Shown here: one piece after another, positions 34,641 to 44,784 of the stretch
How positions within the stretch are numbered: the first letter of the stretch is position 1
How the letters are laid out: every line of letters starts with the position of its first letter
Source: Natribaculum breve
GTDB lineage: Archaea; Halobacteriota; Halobacteria; Halobacteriales; Natrialbaceae
DNA: 64,000 nt
Direction of reading: 5' to 3'
Assembly: GCF_023008585.1 (NCBI RefSeq)
Contig: NZ_CP095390.1
Span: 2,294,001-2,358,000, forward strand
Notes under the pieces: generated by a model
Databases searched by the model: none
Told to the model about the DNA's origin: nothing
The model's input: the letters and a program-made list of their open reading frames with translations, nothing else
Program-made: the position numbers and the translations under genes

Positions 34641-34726
34641 TCGTCGTCCGGACCGCTGTACGTCCGTCCGGCAGCGACCGCGTCTCCTCGGGCGGTCGCT
34701 GCGGAAGACGGGGACAACAGCCCGTA

Positions 34727-37435
34727 TCAGGCGTCGCCTGGCGCAACCGTCGTCGCTTCTTCCGTCTCGGCTTTTGGCGACTTGCGGCGGTTGCGACTGG
34801 TCAGTCCGGCGAGCAGCGCGAGGCCGACGGCGCGAAGCGAGACGGTGAAGACGAACGCGGTCAGCCCAAGTTCGGCTCCGGCGAGGCCGAGTGCCCCCTC
34901 GAGGATCCGCAGCGGGATGTCCGGCACCATGAGGAAGATCGACGACAGCGAGAACAGCACTCGCTCGAGGCCGTCGACGGTCGCGTACTGGTAGCCGATG
35001 ATCGCGATGCCGAGCGTGTAGATGCCGAGGAACATCCCGACGATCGGGATGAGGACCTCGGGGACGGCGTAGCCGAGGTCGGTGAGCTCCGCCAGACCGA
35101 CCATGTCGAACCCGTTTTCGGTCGGCCGGATCAACAGGATGCCCGGCGAGAAGACGAACGCGAACGGGACGAGGATCTTGTTCAGCGAGAGCAGGAAGGC
35201 GATCGCCGCCGTGCCGAACTCGTCTGCTTTGGCGACGCCGGCGGCGGCGAACGCCGCGACCGCGACCGGGGGCGTGACGTCGGCCATCAGCCCGAAGTAG
35301 AGGATGTACAGGTGTGCGGCCAGCACCACGACGCCCAGGCTCTCGAGAGCGGGGCCGAGCATCGCGACCAGGATGATGTACATGACGGTCGTCGGCATCC
35401 CCATCCCGAAGATGATCGCGGCGACCCCCGCCAGGATCATCAACAGGAGCATCGAATCGCCGCTGACCGTCGTGATGAGTTGCGTGAGGTTCGGCCCGAG
35501 CCCGGAGACGCTGATGACGCCCGGGATGATTCCCGCGGCCGCGACAGCGATGACGACCGTCGTCGCCGTCCGCGCGCCGGAGGCCATCGACTTCAGGATA
35601 AAACTCCCGAACTGGAACGCCGTGTTGTCGGCCAGATCCGGCCGTCCAAGCGCAGCAGCGCCGTTCGCCGCGCTCTCGTCGACCGCGTCGTCGAGCTCGA
35701 GCAGCGGCGCGTCGCGGTTCGGCCGGGCGAGCACGAACGCGACGCTCACGAGAATCGCGATCGTCCCGAGGTCGGAGACGGCGGCGGTCGCGGCGGCACC
35801 GAGAGAGAGCGGATCACCGCCGGCGTCGATCCCGGCCAGCACGCCGAGTGCGTCGACGAGACCGACGCCGTAGGTCGCGTAAGCACCCAGCTGTGCGAGC
35901 GCGAGAACGCCGATCGTGCCGAGCAACGGCACGCGGTTTCGTTCGTCGTACGCCGCGATGACGGCGATGAGCGCGACGATCGTGACGATCGTGTACCAGC
36001 CGGCGCGGTTGATCGAGAGGCGAAGACCGATTAGGAAGTACAGCAGGAGCACGAGCGGCAGCAGGTAGAACCAGCCCTGCAGGAAGTGCGAGCGGACGTC
36101 CGGCAGTTCGCTTCGCGAGAGCCCACCGATGCCGCCGCGGGCGGCCTCGAAGTGGACCATGACCCACATCCCGAAGAAGAACGCGATCGCCGGGAGCGCG
36201 GCCGCGGTGATCACGTCGGGGTAGGGCGTCCCCGTCAGTTCGACGATCAGGAACGCCGCCGCGCCCATCACGGGCGGCAGGATCTGCCCACCCGAGGAGG
36301 CAGACGCCTCGACTGCACCCGAGAACTCCCGCGAGTACCCCGAGCGTTTCATCAGCGGGATCGTGAACGCCCCCGTCGTCACCGTGTTGGCGATCGACGA
36401 GCCCGACAGCATCCCCATGAAGCCACTCGAGACGACGCTGGCTTTCGCGGGGCCGCCCTTGCGGGTCCCCGTCAGCGAGTACGCGAGGTCGATGAACCAC
36501 TTGCCGGCCCCGCTCATCTCGAGGAACGCGCCAAAGAGGATGAAGATGTAGATGAACCGAACGCTGACGTCGACCGGCGTCCCGAAGACGCCGGTTTCGG
36601 TCGTGTACCACATGTTCCGGACGATGCTGTCCCACCCGGACGGCGGGATCGCAAGCGCGCCGATGGGCGAGTCGGCGGGGATGACGTACCCCCAGCGGGC
36701 GTAGGCGAGAAACGCCGCGATCAGCGACGTGAGCAGCAGTCCGAGCGCCCGACGGGTCGCCTCGAGGACGACCAGAACGCCGACGATGCCGAGCAGGAAG
36801 GCGTAGGAAATCTCGTCGAGTGGCACGCCGACGGCGGCGACGACCGACACGAGCGGCTCGAGTACCGGGTAGACCTCCTGGATCGGCCGTACGCCACCGA
36901 GTCCGACGGTGGCTGTCCGTCGGACTTCGTCGAACTCGGTCACGATGTAGGTGGTCGGAACGACCGAGAGCACGATCAACACGAGGTCGAAAGGCGTCAC
37001 GCGCTCCATCTCTCGGTCCACGGCGAACCAGCGGACGCCGTCGCCGAGCCGTTCGACGACGCGCGTCAGGACGTGATCGGCTCCAAACTGATCGCGAGCG
37101 ACGGGCTCGAGTCGGCCGAGCCGGCGTGCGACGGGGCCGTCGCCACGGGTCGGCGGAAAGAGGAGGAACGCGATCACGAGCGCGAACGAGACGTGGATCG
37201 CGTTGAGCTGGAGCTTCTGGAGCTGGCCGAGCCGGTAGGGCTCCCCGAACGGGATCGGGATCTCGAAGGTGAACCCGCGGGCGGCGAGCCACATCTGGAA
37301 CGCCGAGAAGGCGAGCCCGACGAGCGCGACTGCGATTGCCGCGGGTCCGCGAAGCGATCGTTGTCGCTCGACCTCCTGCAGGATCTCTTCTCGTTCTTCG
37401 TCGGAGATTGCGTCCGTGTCGGTCTCTACACTCAT
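34727..37435 (-). CDS. TRAP transporter fused 4TM/12TM permease
   Basis: 902 residues with about 18-20 membrane helices. It combines the small (DctQ-like) and large (DctM-like) TRAP subunits in one chain, as is typical of TAXI-type systems. Conserved stretches include SGFMGMLSGSSIANTVTTGAF and EASASSGGQILPPVMGAAAF in the large subunit. It is the third gene of the operon after the binding protein (38019) and DUF1850 protein (37451). The uptake substrate is an organic acid, possibly C4-dicarboxylate or glutamate; this cannot be told from the sequence. Confidence 0.93.
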   Translation of the reverse strand: MSVETDTDAISDEEREEILQEVERQRSLRGPAAIAVALVGLAFSAFQMWLAARGFTFEIPIPFGEPYRLGQLQKLQLNAIHVSFALVIAFLLFPPTRGDGPVARRLGRLEPVARDQFGADHVLTRVVERLGDGVRWFAVDREMERVTPFDLVLIVLSVVPTTYIVTEFDEVRRTATVGLGGVRPIQEVYPVLEPLVSVVAAVGVPLDEISYAFLLGIVGVLVVLEATRRALGLLLTSLIAAFLAYARWGYVIPADSPIGALAIPPSGWDSIVRNMWYTTETGVFGTPVDVSVRFIYIFILFGAFLEMSGAGKWFIDLAYSLTGTRKGGPAKASVVSSGFMGMLSGSSIANTVTTGAFTIPLMKRSGYSREFSGAVEASASSGGQILPPVMGAAAFLIVELTGTPYPDVITAAALPAIAFFFGMWVMVHFEAARGGIGGLSRSELPDVRSHFLQGWFYLLPLVLLLYFLIGLRLSINRAGWYTIVTIVALIAVIAAYDERNRVPLLGTIGVLALAQLGAYATYGVGLVDALGVLAGIDAGGDPLSLGAAATAAVSDLGTIAILVSVAFVLARPNRDAPLLELDDAVDESAANGAAALGRPDLADNTAFQFGSFILKSMASGARTATTVVIAVAAAGIIPGVISVSGLGPNLTQLITTVSGDSMLLLMILAGVAAIIFGMGMPTTVMYIILVAMLGPALESLGVVVLAAHLYILYFGLMADVTPPVAVAAFAAAGVAKADEFGTAAIAFLLSLNKILVPFAFVFSPGILLIRPTENGFDMVGLAELTDLGYAVPEVLIPIVGMFLGIYTLGIAIIGYQYATVDGLERVLFSLSSIFLMVPDIPLRILEGALGLAGAELGLTAFVFTVSLRAVGLALLAGLTSRNRRKSPKAETEEATTVAPGDA

Positions 37436-37450
37436 ATTAGATGTCGGATA

Positions 37451-37990
37451 TCATTGGTTCGTCTCGTCTCCACCCACCGCAGTACGTACCTCGGTAACGA
37501 TTCCGTCGAAGAGTCCGCCGTCGACGAAGATGGCGACGCTGTCGACGTCGTCGCCAAGTGCGACCAGATCGTACCGGTCGTCGCCGACGACGAGTTCGTG
37601 GCCTGGAACGGGTCTCGGGGCGACGTAGAGCCGCTCGGTCGGTTTGTCGACTCTGGTCACGAGCCCGTCGTCGGTCTGCTCGACGTCCGCCCTCGCGGGG
37701 AGGCCCGCGCCGTAGGAGTCGAACACCATCCGGACCATTCGCAGTTCGTCGCCGTCGACGACGTAGACGTCTCTGACTGGCGTCTTCTCCACGCTGTGGG
37801 TGTACGAAAGCGTCACCTCCGTCCCGTTCTCGACGGGCACCTCGAGCAACCGCTCGCCGGAGTCGGCGTCGGCGACGACGACCGTTCGGTCGGTCGACCC
37901 GGTCGCGTACGCCGTCGTACCGACGACACTGACGGCTACGAGCACGACGAGGAGTACAACAGCCAGTCGTTGCCGTGATAGTCGGAACAC
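37451..37990 (-). CDS. DUF1850-like protein of the TRAP operon
   Basis: 179 residues with an N-terminal membrane anchor (about 9-30) and an external beta-rich domain. The segment LSYTHSVEKTPVRDVYVVDG is characteristic of DUF1850 proteins, which occur with TAXI-type TRAP systems. It lies 15 bp ahead of the permease. Its role is unknown; it may assist the permease. Confidence 0.85.
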   Translation of the reverse strand: MFRLSRQRLAVVLLVVLVAVSVVGTTAYATGSTDRTVVVADADSGERLLEVPVENGTEVTLSYTHSVEKTPVRDVYVVDGDELRMVRMVFDSYGAGLPARADVEQTDDGLVTRVDKPTERLYVAPRPVPGHELVVGDDRYDLVALGDDVDSVAIFVDGGLFDGIVTEVRTAVGGDETNQ

Positions 37991-38018
37991 GATCGATGCT
38001 GTCGGGAGCTGACGTCGA

Positions 38019-38978
38019 TCAGTTGAAGTAGGCGTCAGCGCCGGGGTGCAGCTCGATCGACATCCCTTCCTGTGCGGAGTCGACGCTGATGAAGTCGGCC
38101 TTGGTCGACAGTTCGTCGACGTTGTCGAAGATCGCCGCCGTGACCTCCTCGACGACGGTCTCGTCGGCGCCGGCGTGCGTGGCGATCATCGCCTGCACGG
38201 AGACGGTCTCGACGTCCTCGTCGATGCCGCCGTACTGGCCGCCGGGGATGGTGTCGTCGGCGAACCACTCCGCGTCCGATTTGATGTCTTCACGGACGTC
38301 TTCGGGGACCTCGACCAGCGAGATGTCGGACGTCGTCGCGAGGTCCTCGATCGCGCCGACGGGCCAGCCGCCGACGACGAACGCCGCATCGATGTCGCCG
38401 TCTTTGATCTGGTCGGACGCCGAGGAGAACCCGGAGTTCTGTTCCTCGAAGTCGTCGGTCGTGATGCCGACCGACTCGAGGATCTGCAGGGCGTTGACCT
38501 GCGTCCCGCTGCCCAGGTCGCCGGTGTTGATCGTCGCTCCCTCGAGGTCCTGAATGGAGGAGATTCCCGAGTCGGCCTGCGTGACGATGTGGATCGTCTC
38601 GGGGTACAGCGTCGCGACCCCCCGGAGGTTCTCGACCGGCTCGCCCTCGAACTCCTCAAGGCTGGTTCCGTTGGCGGCGAAGTAGCCGACGTCGTTCTGA
38701 ATCAGCGCGAAGTCGGCCTCCTCGCGACCGAGGCTGCCGACGTTGGCGACACTCGCGCCGGTCGACTGGACCTGCAGCGAGTAATCGGTGTTTTCGTCGA
38801 CGATGCTCTTGAACTCGTTCGACAGCGGGTAGTACGTCCCGCTTTGCCCGCCCGCGTGCCAGGAGAGTTGCGAACTGTCGCCGCCGTCGCCATCGCTGCC
38901 GAGACAGCCGGCGATCGCGGTAATACCTGCGATACCCGTCGCTTTGAGCAGTCGACGTCTGTTGACGTGAGATACCAT
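38019..38978 (-). CDS. TAXI-family TRAP solute-binding lipoprotein
   Basis: 319 residues. It delivers substrate to the fused permease. The signal MVSHVNRRRLLKATGIAGIT carries a twin-arginine motif and ends with the lipobox Ala-Gly-Cys at about residue 24. The mature part starts with GGQSGTYYPLSNEF and includes VQSTGASVANVGSLGREEADFAL and DLGSGTQVNALQILES, typical of TAXI proteins. A TATA-like box at about 39003-39008 would give a leaderless mRNA starting at the ATG. It is the first gene of the operon. Confidence 0.93.
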   Translation of the reverse strand: MVSHVNRRRLLKATGIAGITAIAGCLGSDGDGGDSSQLSWHAGGQSGTYYPLSNEFKSIVDENTDYSLQVQSTGASVANVGSLGREEADFALIQNDVGYFAANGTSLEEFEGEPVENLRGVATLYPETIHIVTQADSGISSIQDLEGATINTGDLGSGTQVNALQILESVGITTDDFEEQNSGFSSASDQIKDGDIDAAFVVGGWPVGAIEDLATTSDISLVEVPEDVREDIKSDAEWFADDTIPGGQYGGIDEDVETVSVQAMIATHAGADETVVEEVTAAIFDNVDELSTKADFISVDSAQEGMSIELHPGADAYFN

Positions 38979-39133
38979 GTGGAGGAATCTGTATCGGGCG
39001 CGTATATACTTTTAAAATTCGTATTACTGTTCGGTATTGGTTGACAAATTTCCACTGTTACTGCCCAATCATTTGAGTAAATAATCAATTTCGGATCGAA
39101 ACATATACTTTCTCATGAACGATGATACTGGTC
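38979..39133. promoter_or_regulatory. AT-rich divergent promoter region
   Basis: 155 bp markedly richer in A/T than the neighbourhood. On the minus strand, TTTTAAAAGTATATA (near 39003-39017) stands about 25-30 bases before the TAXI ATG. On the plus strand, ACATATAC (39101-39108) stands about 30 bases before the S9 peptidase ATG at 39134. Both genes probably have very short or no leaders. Confidence 0.65.
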
Positions 39134-41173
39134 ATGAACCGCATCGAAGCCAGCGATTATTTTGACCTCGTTCACGTTTCGGATCCACAACTCGCACCCG
39201 GCGGCGAACGCGTCGCGTTCGTCCGCACGGTGCCCGACGACGACGAGTCCTACGAGGCGACGGTGTACGTCGTCCCCGTCGGCGGCGGCCAGCCGCGGCA
39301 GTTCACCGTCGCCGAGGGCGTCGACGGCGAACCGCGCTGGAGTCCCTCGGGCGACCGACTCGCGTTCGTCAGCACGCGCGGCGACGACGACGACCGACCG
39401 CAACTGTGGCTTCTCCCCGCCGACGGCGGCGAAGCCAGGCAGCTGACGACCGTCGTCGGCGGCGTCGCCGACCTCGAGTGGAGCCCCGACGGCTCCCGGC
39501 TCTGTTTCACCCAGCGGGTCAGCGACGACGACCGCGAGCAAGAGCGCGACCTCGCCGTCGACCCGGAGTACGAACCCGACGAGCCCGATCCCCGCGTGAT
39601 CGACCGGATGATCTACCGCGCCCACCAGGAGTACTTCGACGGGCGGCGGAGCCACGTCTACGTCCTCGACGTCGAGGCCGCACTCGAGGGCGACGACGCC
39701 GGAATCGAACGCCTCACCGACGGCGACGCCGACTACGTCGCGCCGACGTGGGGCGACGGCGAGACCGTCTACTACGCGTCGAAAGGCGACCGGCCGGACG
39801 ACTCGATCACCTTCGACATCTACGCGCACGACCTCGAGGACGGCGACGCCGAAGTCGTCACCCAGACGACGGGCGGGGTTTCGATGCTCGATGCGACCGC
39901 CGACGGCCGCGTGGCCTACCCGTACACGCCCGAGGAGAAGTTCTCGCTCCGCCAGACCGAGATCGCGGTCTACGACCGCGAGCACGAGGAAGAAGTGATC
40001 CCCACCGAGTCGCTTGACAGGACGTTCGGCTACAAGGGCAGCTTCGAGTGGGGGCCGGACGAGGACCTGCTGTACTTCTCGACGCCGGACGAGGGGTCGG
40101 TCGTCGTCCACTCCGTGCCGGGCGACGCGAGCGACGAGCCGCGGACGATCTACGGCGACGGCGTCACCGTCGAAGGGTTCTCGGTCGGCGACGACGCGAT
40201 CGCGTACGTTCAAAGCGAGTGGGACCACCCGGGCGACGTCTTCCTCTCGACGCGCGGCGGCAACGAGGTCACCCGGCTGACCCGCGTCAACGCCGACTAC
40301 CTGAACGAACGGGCAGTCTCCCAGCCCGAAGAGCTGTGGTTCGAAAGCGAGCAGGGATCGGTCCAGGGGTGGGTGCTGACGCCGCCGGACTTCGACCCCG
40401 ACGAGACCTACCCGCTGGCCGTCGAGATCCACGGCGGCCCCCACGTCCAGTGGACGACCGCGGGGACGATGTGGCACGAGTTCCAGACGCTCGCCGCCCG
40501 CGGCTACGTCGTCTTCTGGTCGAACCCGCGGGGGTCGACGGGCTACGGCGAAGAACACGCGATGGCGATCGAACGCGACTGGGGCGAGGTCACGCTGACC
40601 GACGTGCTTGCCGGCGTCGAGACGGTCTGCGAGCGTGAGTACGTCGATACGGACAACCAGTTCGTCACCGGCGGCAGCTTCGGTGGCTACATGACCGCCT
40701 GGACGGTCGGCCAGACCGACCGCTTCGCCGGCGCGGTCAGTCAGCGCGGCGTCTACGACCTCACCGGCTTCTACGGCTCGACGGACGCGTTCATGCTCGT
40801 CGAGGGTGACTTCGATACGCTCCCGTGGGAGGAACCCGACTTCCTCTGGGAGCGGTCGCCCGTGGCCCACGTCCCCGACGTGACGACCCCGACGCTCGTC
40901 GTACACTCCGACCGCGACTATCGCACGCCCGCGAACACCGCCGAACTGTTCTACCTCGGGCTGAAGAAGTACGACGTCGACACCCGTCTCGTGCGCTACC
41001 CGCGAGAGGGTCACGAACTCTCCCGCTCGGGCGAACCCGCACACGTCGTCGACCGCATCGAGCGCATCGCCCGCTGGTTCGACGGCTACTCCGACCACCA
41101 CGACGTCCCGCCCGCCACAGAGCGCGACCCCGACGCCGACCTCTCGGCGGGTGCCGACGCAGACGACGAGTAG
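39134..41173 (+). CDS. S9-family serine peptidase (acylaminoacyl-peptidase/dipeptidyl-peptidase type)
   Basis: 679 residues. An N-terminal seven-bladed beta-propeller (about 1-410; repeated WSPDGSRL-type blades) gates a C-terminal alpha/beta-hydrolase. The catalytic serine is Ser515 in GGSFGGYMT; the acid is the Asp of VVHSDRDYRTP and the His lies in PREGHELSRSG. It cuts small peptides in the cytoplasm. I chose the ATG at 39134 because of the TATA box at 39101; an in-frame ATG at 39122 is the alternative. The C-terminus is an acidic tail. Confidence 0.92.
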   Translation: MNRIEASDYFDLVHVSDPQLAPGGERVAFVRTVPDDDESYEATVYVVPVGGGQPRQFTVAEGVDGEPRWSPSGDRLAFVSTRGDDDDRPQLWLLPADGGEARQLTTVVGGVADLEWSPDGSRLCFTQRVSDDDREQERDLAVDPEYEPDEPDPRVIDRMIYRAHQEYFDGRRSHVYVLDVEAALEGDDAGIERLTDGDADYVAPTWGDGETVYYASKGDRPDDSITFDIYAHDLEDGDAEVVTQTTGGVSMLDATADGRVAYPYTPEEKFSLRQTEIAVYDREHEEEVIPTESLDRTFGYKGSFEWGPDEDLLYFSTPDEGSVVVHSVPGDASDEPRTIYGDGVTVEGFSVGDDAIAYVQSEWDHPGDVFLSTRGGNEVTRLTRVNADYLNERAVSQPEELWFESEQGSVQGWVLTPPDFDPDETYPLAVEIHGGPHVQWTTAGTMWHEFQTLAARGYVVFWSNPRGSTGYGEEHAMAIERDWGEVTLTDVLAGVETVCEREYVDTDNQFVTGGSFGGYMTAWTVGQTDRFAGAVSQRGVYDLTGFYGSTDAFMLVEGDFDTLPWEEPDFLWERSPVAHVPDVTTPTLVVHSDRDYRTPANTAELFYLGLKKYDVDTRLVRYPREGHELSRSGEPAHVVDRIERIARWFDGYSDHHDVPPATERDPDADLSAGADADDE

Positions 41174-41285
41174 TCACTCGAGTACGAGGTGGGCTTCGAC
41201 TGGAAATCCTCGGCGATCGACTCGCCGCAGTCTGCCGGTTTCGACGCGAAGTGAGCGGGTTCCGACCTGGAAATAACAGCTCGTA

Positions 41286-41963
41286 TCAGGTCGTCCGGAA
41301 CGCGCGGTCGCCGGCGTCGCCCAGACCCGGGACGATGAAGCCGTCGTCGTCGAGGCGGTCGTCGATCGCGACGGTCAGCAGGTCGACGTCGGGGAACGCC
41401 TCGCCGACGCGGAGCAGCCCCTCGGGTGCCGAGACCGCCGAGAGGACGATCAGGTGCTCGGGGTCGGCGGAGTTCTCGACGACGTGATCTAACACCGTAC
41501 ACATCGTGCTCCCGGTCGCGAGCATCGGGTCGGCGACGATCACCGTGTCCTCCTCGCCGATCTCGGGCAGTTTGACGTAGTCGACCGTGATCGGGAACGA
41601 GCCGTCCTCGTCGCGTCCCGCCTCCTCGTCCCTGCTCGCGCTGATGACGCCCTGGCGCGCCCGCGGGAACGCCTTGAGCAGTCCCTCGACGAACGGCGTC
41701 GCCGCCCGCAACACGTTGATGATGACCACGTTGTCGAGCCCCTTGACTCGCTCGCCCATCGTCTCCTCGAGTGGCGTCTCGATCTCGACGTACTCCGTCT
41801 CCATGCGCCCGTCGATGATCTCGTAGCCACAGATGCGCCCGAGTTTGACGAGCCCTTTCCGGAAACTGACCTGTTCGGTCTCGACGTCTCGCAACTGCGA
41901 GAGGGTGTGTTTGGCCAGCGCGTGCGTGACGAGATGTGCCTCGTCCCGGTCTTCGATCGTCAT
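41286..41963 (-). CDS. upp: Uracil phosphoribosyltransferase
   Basis: 225 residues. It salvages uracil to UMP using PRPP. The PRPP loop [10 protein letters not shown] lies at about residue 135; the uracil-binding C-terminal part ([32 protein letters not shown]) is also intact. The ATG at 41963 begins [14 protein letters not shown]. It diverges from the SRPBCC-type gene at 42023. Confidence 0.95.
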   Translation of the reverse strand: MTIEDRDEAHLVTHALAKHTLSQLRDVETEQVSFRKGLVKLGRICGYEIIDGRMETEYVEIETPLEETMGERVKGLDNVVIINVLRAATPFVEGLLKAFPRARQGVISASRDEEAGRDEDGSFPITVDYVKLPEIGEEDTVIVADPMLATGSTMCTVLDHVVENSADPEHLIVLSAVSAPEGLLRVGEAFPDVDLLTVAIDDRLDDDGFIVPGLGDAGDRAFRTT

Positions 41964-42022
41964 TTTCGTTCGAACTGGTGGTCTCCGGGGAGTATAAGGT
42001 GTCGATACACGAATCGTCATCG

Positions 42023-42433
42023 GTGCAAACTGTCGAGTCGTCCACGTTCGTCCGAGCCTCACCCGACGCAGTCGACCGTCACCTCACGCCCGAGACGATC
42101 GTCGAGTACGAGGGGAGTTTCACCGTCAGGGACGTCCGAGAGCGCGAGGACGACTGGCTCGTCACCGCCGGAACGGCCACCCTCGAGCTCACGTTCCGGT
42201 TCGAACGCCTCGAGAACGGCTTCTACTACGAACAGGAAGGCGAGGAGGGGCCGCTCGAGGTCATGGAGACGACGCTCACCTGCGAACCCGAAGACGAGGG
42301 TACCCGCGTCACCGTCCAGTCGACGGTGCATATGGGACTGTGGCCGGCGGCGCTGACAGACCGGATCGCCGCCTGGAAACGACGAAGCGAACTCGAGCGG
42401 GCACTCGAACGGCTCGCGACCGACCTCGAGTGA
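42023..42433 (+). CDS. SRPBCC/polyketide-cyclase-like protein
   Basis: 136 residues. The pattern of beta-strands ([18 protein letters not shown], then [36 protein letters not shown]) and a last long helix is that of START/SRPBCC ligand-binding proteins. No ligand is evident. A TATA-like AGTATAAGG at 41991 predicts a transcript start within a few bases of the GTG at 42023, so I prefer that start to the upstream in-frame ATG. Confidence 0.7.
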   Translation: MQTVESSTFVRASPDAVDRHLTPETIVEYEGSFTVRDVREREDDWLVTAGTATLELTFRFERLENGFYYEQEGEEGPLEVMETTLTCEPEDEGTRVTVQSTVHMGLWPAALTDRIAAWKRRSELERALERLATDLE

Positions 42434-42514
42434 TACTGTCTCGAGCCCTGCTCTCGTCTGCGCGTCGTGTCCGATCGGGGATACCGTTTTGATGCTGGCG
42501 TCCCTCGTTGGCGT

Positions 42515-42727
42515 ATGGGAATCGTCGACACGATTCGCGAGGCGTTCGGCGCGGTCGAACCGGAGCGTCGCTCGAGCGCCGGCGGCGCGTACTGGTGTGA
42601 CGACTGTGCGATCCGCCGTCCCGTCGACGAGGAGCCGGCGTCCGACGCGGACCGCCCGTCCTGTCCCGAGTGTGGCGAGTCGATGCGGTTCGAGCGCTCG
42701 CCCGACTCGGCCGGCTGTGCGTGCTGA
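42515..42727 (+). CDS. Small zinc-ribbon protein
   Basis: 70 residues. Two CxxC pairs (CDDC at about residues 28-31 and CPEC at 50-53) form a zinc ribbon, and the last residues GCAC add two more cysteines. The N-terminus MGIVDTIREAFGAV is helical. Such short zinc-ribbon proteins are abundant in haloarchaea; roles are unknown. The ATG at 42515 is the only reasonable start. Confidence 0.75.
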   Translation: MGIVDTIREAFGAVEPERRSSAGGAYWCDDCAIRRPVDEEPASDADRPSCPECGESMRFERSPDSAGCAC

Positions 42728-42752
42728 CCGCGCCTCGAGTGTCCTTCGACCG

Positions 42753-42950
42753 CTAGTGAGTCACGACGTAGGTGACGACCATGAGCAGGATCGTCAGCAC
42801 GGCAAACCGGAGCCACGTGAACGAGACGAGGTCGGCGAACTCGAGCAGCGAGAGGACGATACTGGCGAACGCCGCCGAGAGGACGGCGTTCAGTACGAAC
42901 AGCACTCGCGGATCGCCCTTCGACGAGGAGACCCCCTCGGAGACAGACAT
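42753..42950 (-). CDS. Small two-helix membrane protein
   Basis: 65 residues with a Ser/Gly-rich start (about 13 residues) and two membrane helices (about 15-38 and 42-63). No motif is recognised. It is convergent with the zinc-ribbon gene. Confidence 0.62.
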   Translation of the reverse strand: MSVSEGVSSSKGDPRVLFVLNAVLSAAFASIVLSLLEFADLVSFTWLRFAVLTILLMVVTYVVTH

Positions 42951-43097
42951 TACGTCGACGTCTATGTTCCGTCCGAATAACTGCTTTGCCCCGTCGCTGG
43001 ACCGGTCTCGATCCCGGTCAGTCTCGGCGGCCGACGGCTTTCATAGACAGCCTGCGTGGCTATATTGCTCGAGGCCGTCGATACGTGTGAGCCACCC

Positions 43098-43427
43098 ATG
43101 CGCTTTCGACTCCGCAACGACGACGGGACGGCCGTCGACCCGGTTCCGTTTCTCGTCGTCTCACTGCTCTCGATCCCGATCCTGATCGGCTGGGGACCGC
43201 CCTTTCTCCTCGAGTGGGGCGTCCCCCTCGCCCCGGCTGTCGCCGTGTCGATAACGCTCACCGCCGGCGTCGTCGTCGTCGCCTACTATCGGTACGTCCT
43301 GTCTGCCCAGCCCGAACTGCGCGACGAAGTTCCCGTGGCGCTCAGAGTGCGACGGCTGCTGTACGCCATCTTCGTGGGCGTCGTCGCCCTGCTCGGACTC
43401 ACCGGCGCGCTCGTCCTGGCGACCTGA
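43098..43427 (+). CDS. Three-helix membrane protein
   Basis: 109 residues with membrane helices at about 17-38, 42-62 and 85-106, and a basic loop (RDEVPVALRVRRLL) before the last. No motif is recognised. The ATG at 43098 follows a TATATTGCTC box at about 43060, 38 bases upstream. It is convergent with the COG0523 gene. Confidence 0.68.
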   Translation: MRFRLRNDDGTAVDPVPFLVVSLLSIPILIGWGPPFLLEWGVPLAPAVAVSITLTAGVVVVAYYRYVLSAQPELRDEVPVALRVRRLLYAIFVGVVALLGLTGALVLAT

Positions 43428-43445
43428 GACTGCTGGACGACTGTC

Positions 43446-44669
43446 TCACTCGACGACCAGCGTCTCGCCGTCCCGCTCGGGGAACTCGTTCTCGTAGCTC
43501 GACCAGTCGTCGTCCATCTCCGCGTCGGTCAACAGGCAGTCGTCGAGCGCCTCGACCAGCCCCGCCTCCGCGACGTCGGTGCCGATGAACACCAGTCTGC
43601 TCTCGCGGTCGCCCCACTCGGGGTCCCAGTGGTCCGTCGGCCGGTTGTCCCGGTAGAGGTCGCGCTGTGGCTCGGGGAGACTCGCGATCCAGCGCCCGGA
43701 CACGTCGACGCGGACCGACGGACCGGCGACGTTCAACACGAGCACCGGTTCTTCGCGACCGGCGACCCAGAACCGTCCTTTCGCGCGGACGACGTTCGGC
43801 GGCACCGAGGCGAGAAACGACCGGAGCCGTTCCGGATGGAACGGCCGCTCGCGCCGGTAGGATACGGAGGTGACGCCGTAGACGTCCTCGGGGTTGCGAT
43901 GGTCGTGCTCGTGATCGTGGTCGTGCTCGCAGTGCTCGCCGTGCTCGTGGTCGTGCTCGAGTGCCTGCTTCCACCCCGCGGCGTCCCGTGCCTGATCGGG
44001 ATCGAACCGTCCCGTCTCGAGCAACTCGTCGGGGTCGACCTCGCCGTGGGTCGTCCGGACGATCGACGCGGTCGGCTGGAGCGCGCCGATCAGCGCCTCG
44101 ACGCGCTCGCACTCGCGCTCGGTGAGCAGGTCGCACTTGTTGAGGACGACGACGTCGCAGAACTCGACCTGCTCGATCAGCAGGTCCGAAAGCGGCCGGT
44201 CCTCGGCACCCGGCGCGGTCTCGCGCTCGAGCGGTTCCTCGGGGTCGACCGTCTCGAGAAAGGCCCGGCCGTCGACGACCGTCACCGTCGTGTCGACCTC
44301 GTACAGCGCCGCCGCGCGCGACTCGGTGGTAAACAGCCGGGCGATCGGCGCGGGTTCGCTGATGCCCGACGCCTCGACGACGAGGTAGTCGAACTCGCGG
44401 TCGCCCGCGAGACGCGCGACCTCGGTCTCGAGGTCGTCCTGACGCTCACAGCAGATACAGCCGTTCGAGAGTTCGGCGACGCCGCCGGTTGGATCGAGTT
44501 CCGTCCCCGCCTGGAGCAACTCGGCGTCGACGTTGATCTCGCCCATGTCGTTGACGAGCACTGCGATCGAGCGCCCCTCGTTGTTCTCGAGTAAGTGATT
44601 GAGAAGCGTCGTCTTTCCCGCACCCAGTGCGCCGCTGACGATGGTGACGGGCACGCGGTCGTCGTGCAT
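43446..44669 (-). CDS. COG0523 (CobW/ZNG1-type) GTPase metallochaperone
   Basis: 407 residues. The N-terminal GTPase domain has the P-loop GALGAGKT (13-20), the metal-binding CxCC motif in GCICC (about 70-74) and NKCDLL for the guanine site. A His/Asp/Glu-rich loop of about 20 residues near 245-262 (HDHEHGEHCEHDHDHEHDH) is a strong metal-binding stretch. The CobW C-terminal domain follows. Such proteins insert or allocate zinc, cobalt or similar metals; the metal here is unknown. Confidence 0.92.
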   Translation of the reverse strand: MHDDRVPVTIVSGALGAGKTTLLNHLLENNEGRSIAVLVNDMGEINVDAELLQAGTELDPTGGVAELSNGCICCERQDDLETEVARLAGDREFDYLVVEASGISEPAPIARLFTTESRAAALYEVDTTVTVVDGRAFLETVDPEEPLERETAPGAEDRPLSDLLIEQVEFCDVVVLNKCDLLTERECERVEALIGALQPTASIVRTTHGEVDPDELLETGRFDPDQARDAAGWKQALEHDHEHGEHCEHDHDHEHDHRNPEDVYGVTSVSYRRERPFHPERLRSFLASVPPNVVRAKGRFWVAGREEPVLVLNVAGPSVRVDVSGRWIASLPEPQRDLYRDNRPTDHWDPEWGDRESRLVFIGTDVAEAGLVEALDDCLLTDAEMDDDWSSYENEFPERDGETLVVE

Positions 44670-44784
44670 ATCTCTACCAATCGATCTGTCGTACTTAGTG
44701 TCGTCGTCAGCGGAACGCGACGGGTATCGTCCGACCGATACGTCGCCGACACGCTTTTTCCCGCCCGGTTGCGTAGCAACGTGT

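Noticed and set aside
39113..41101. A 662-codon minus-strand reading frame
   Set aside because: It is opposite the S9 peptidase, whose motifs are clear, so it is a shadow frame.
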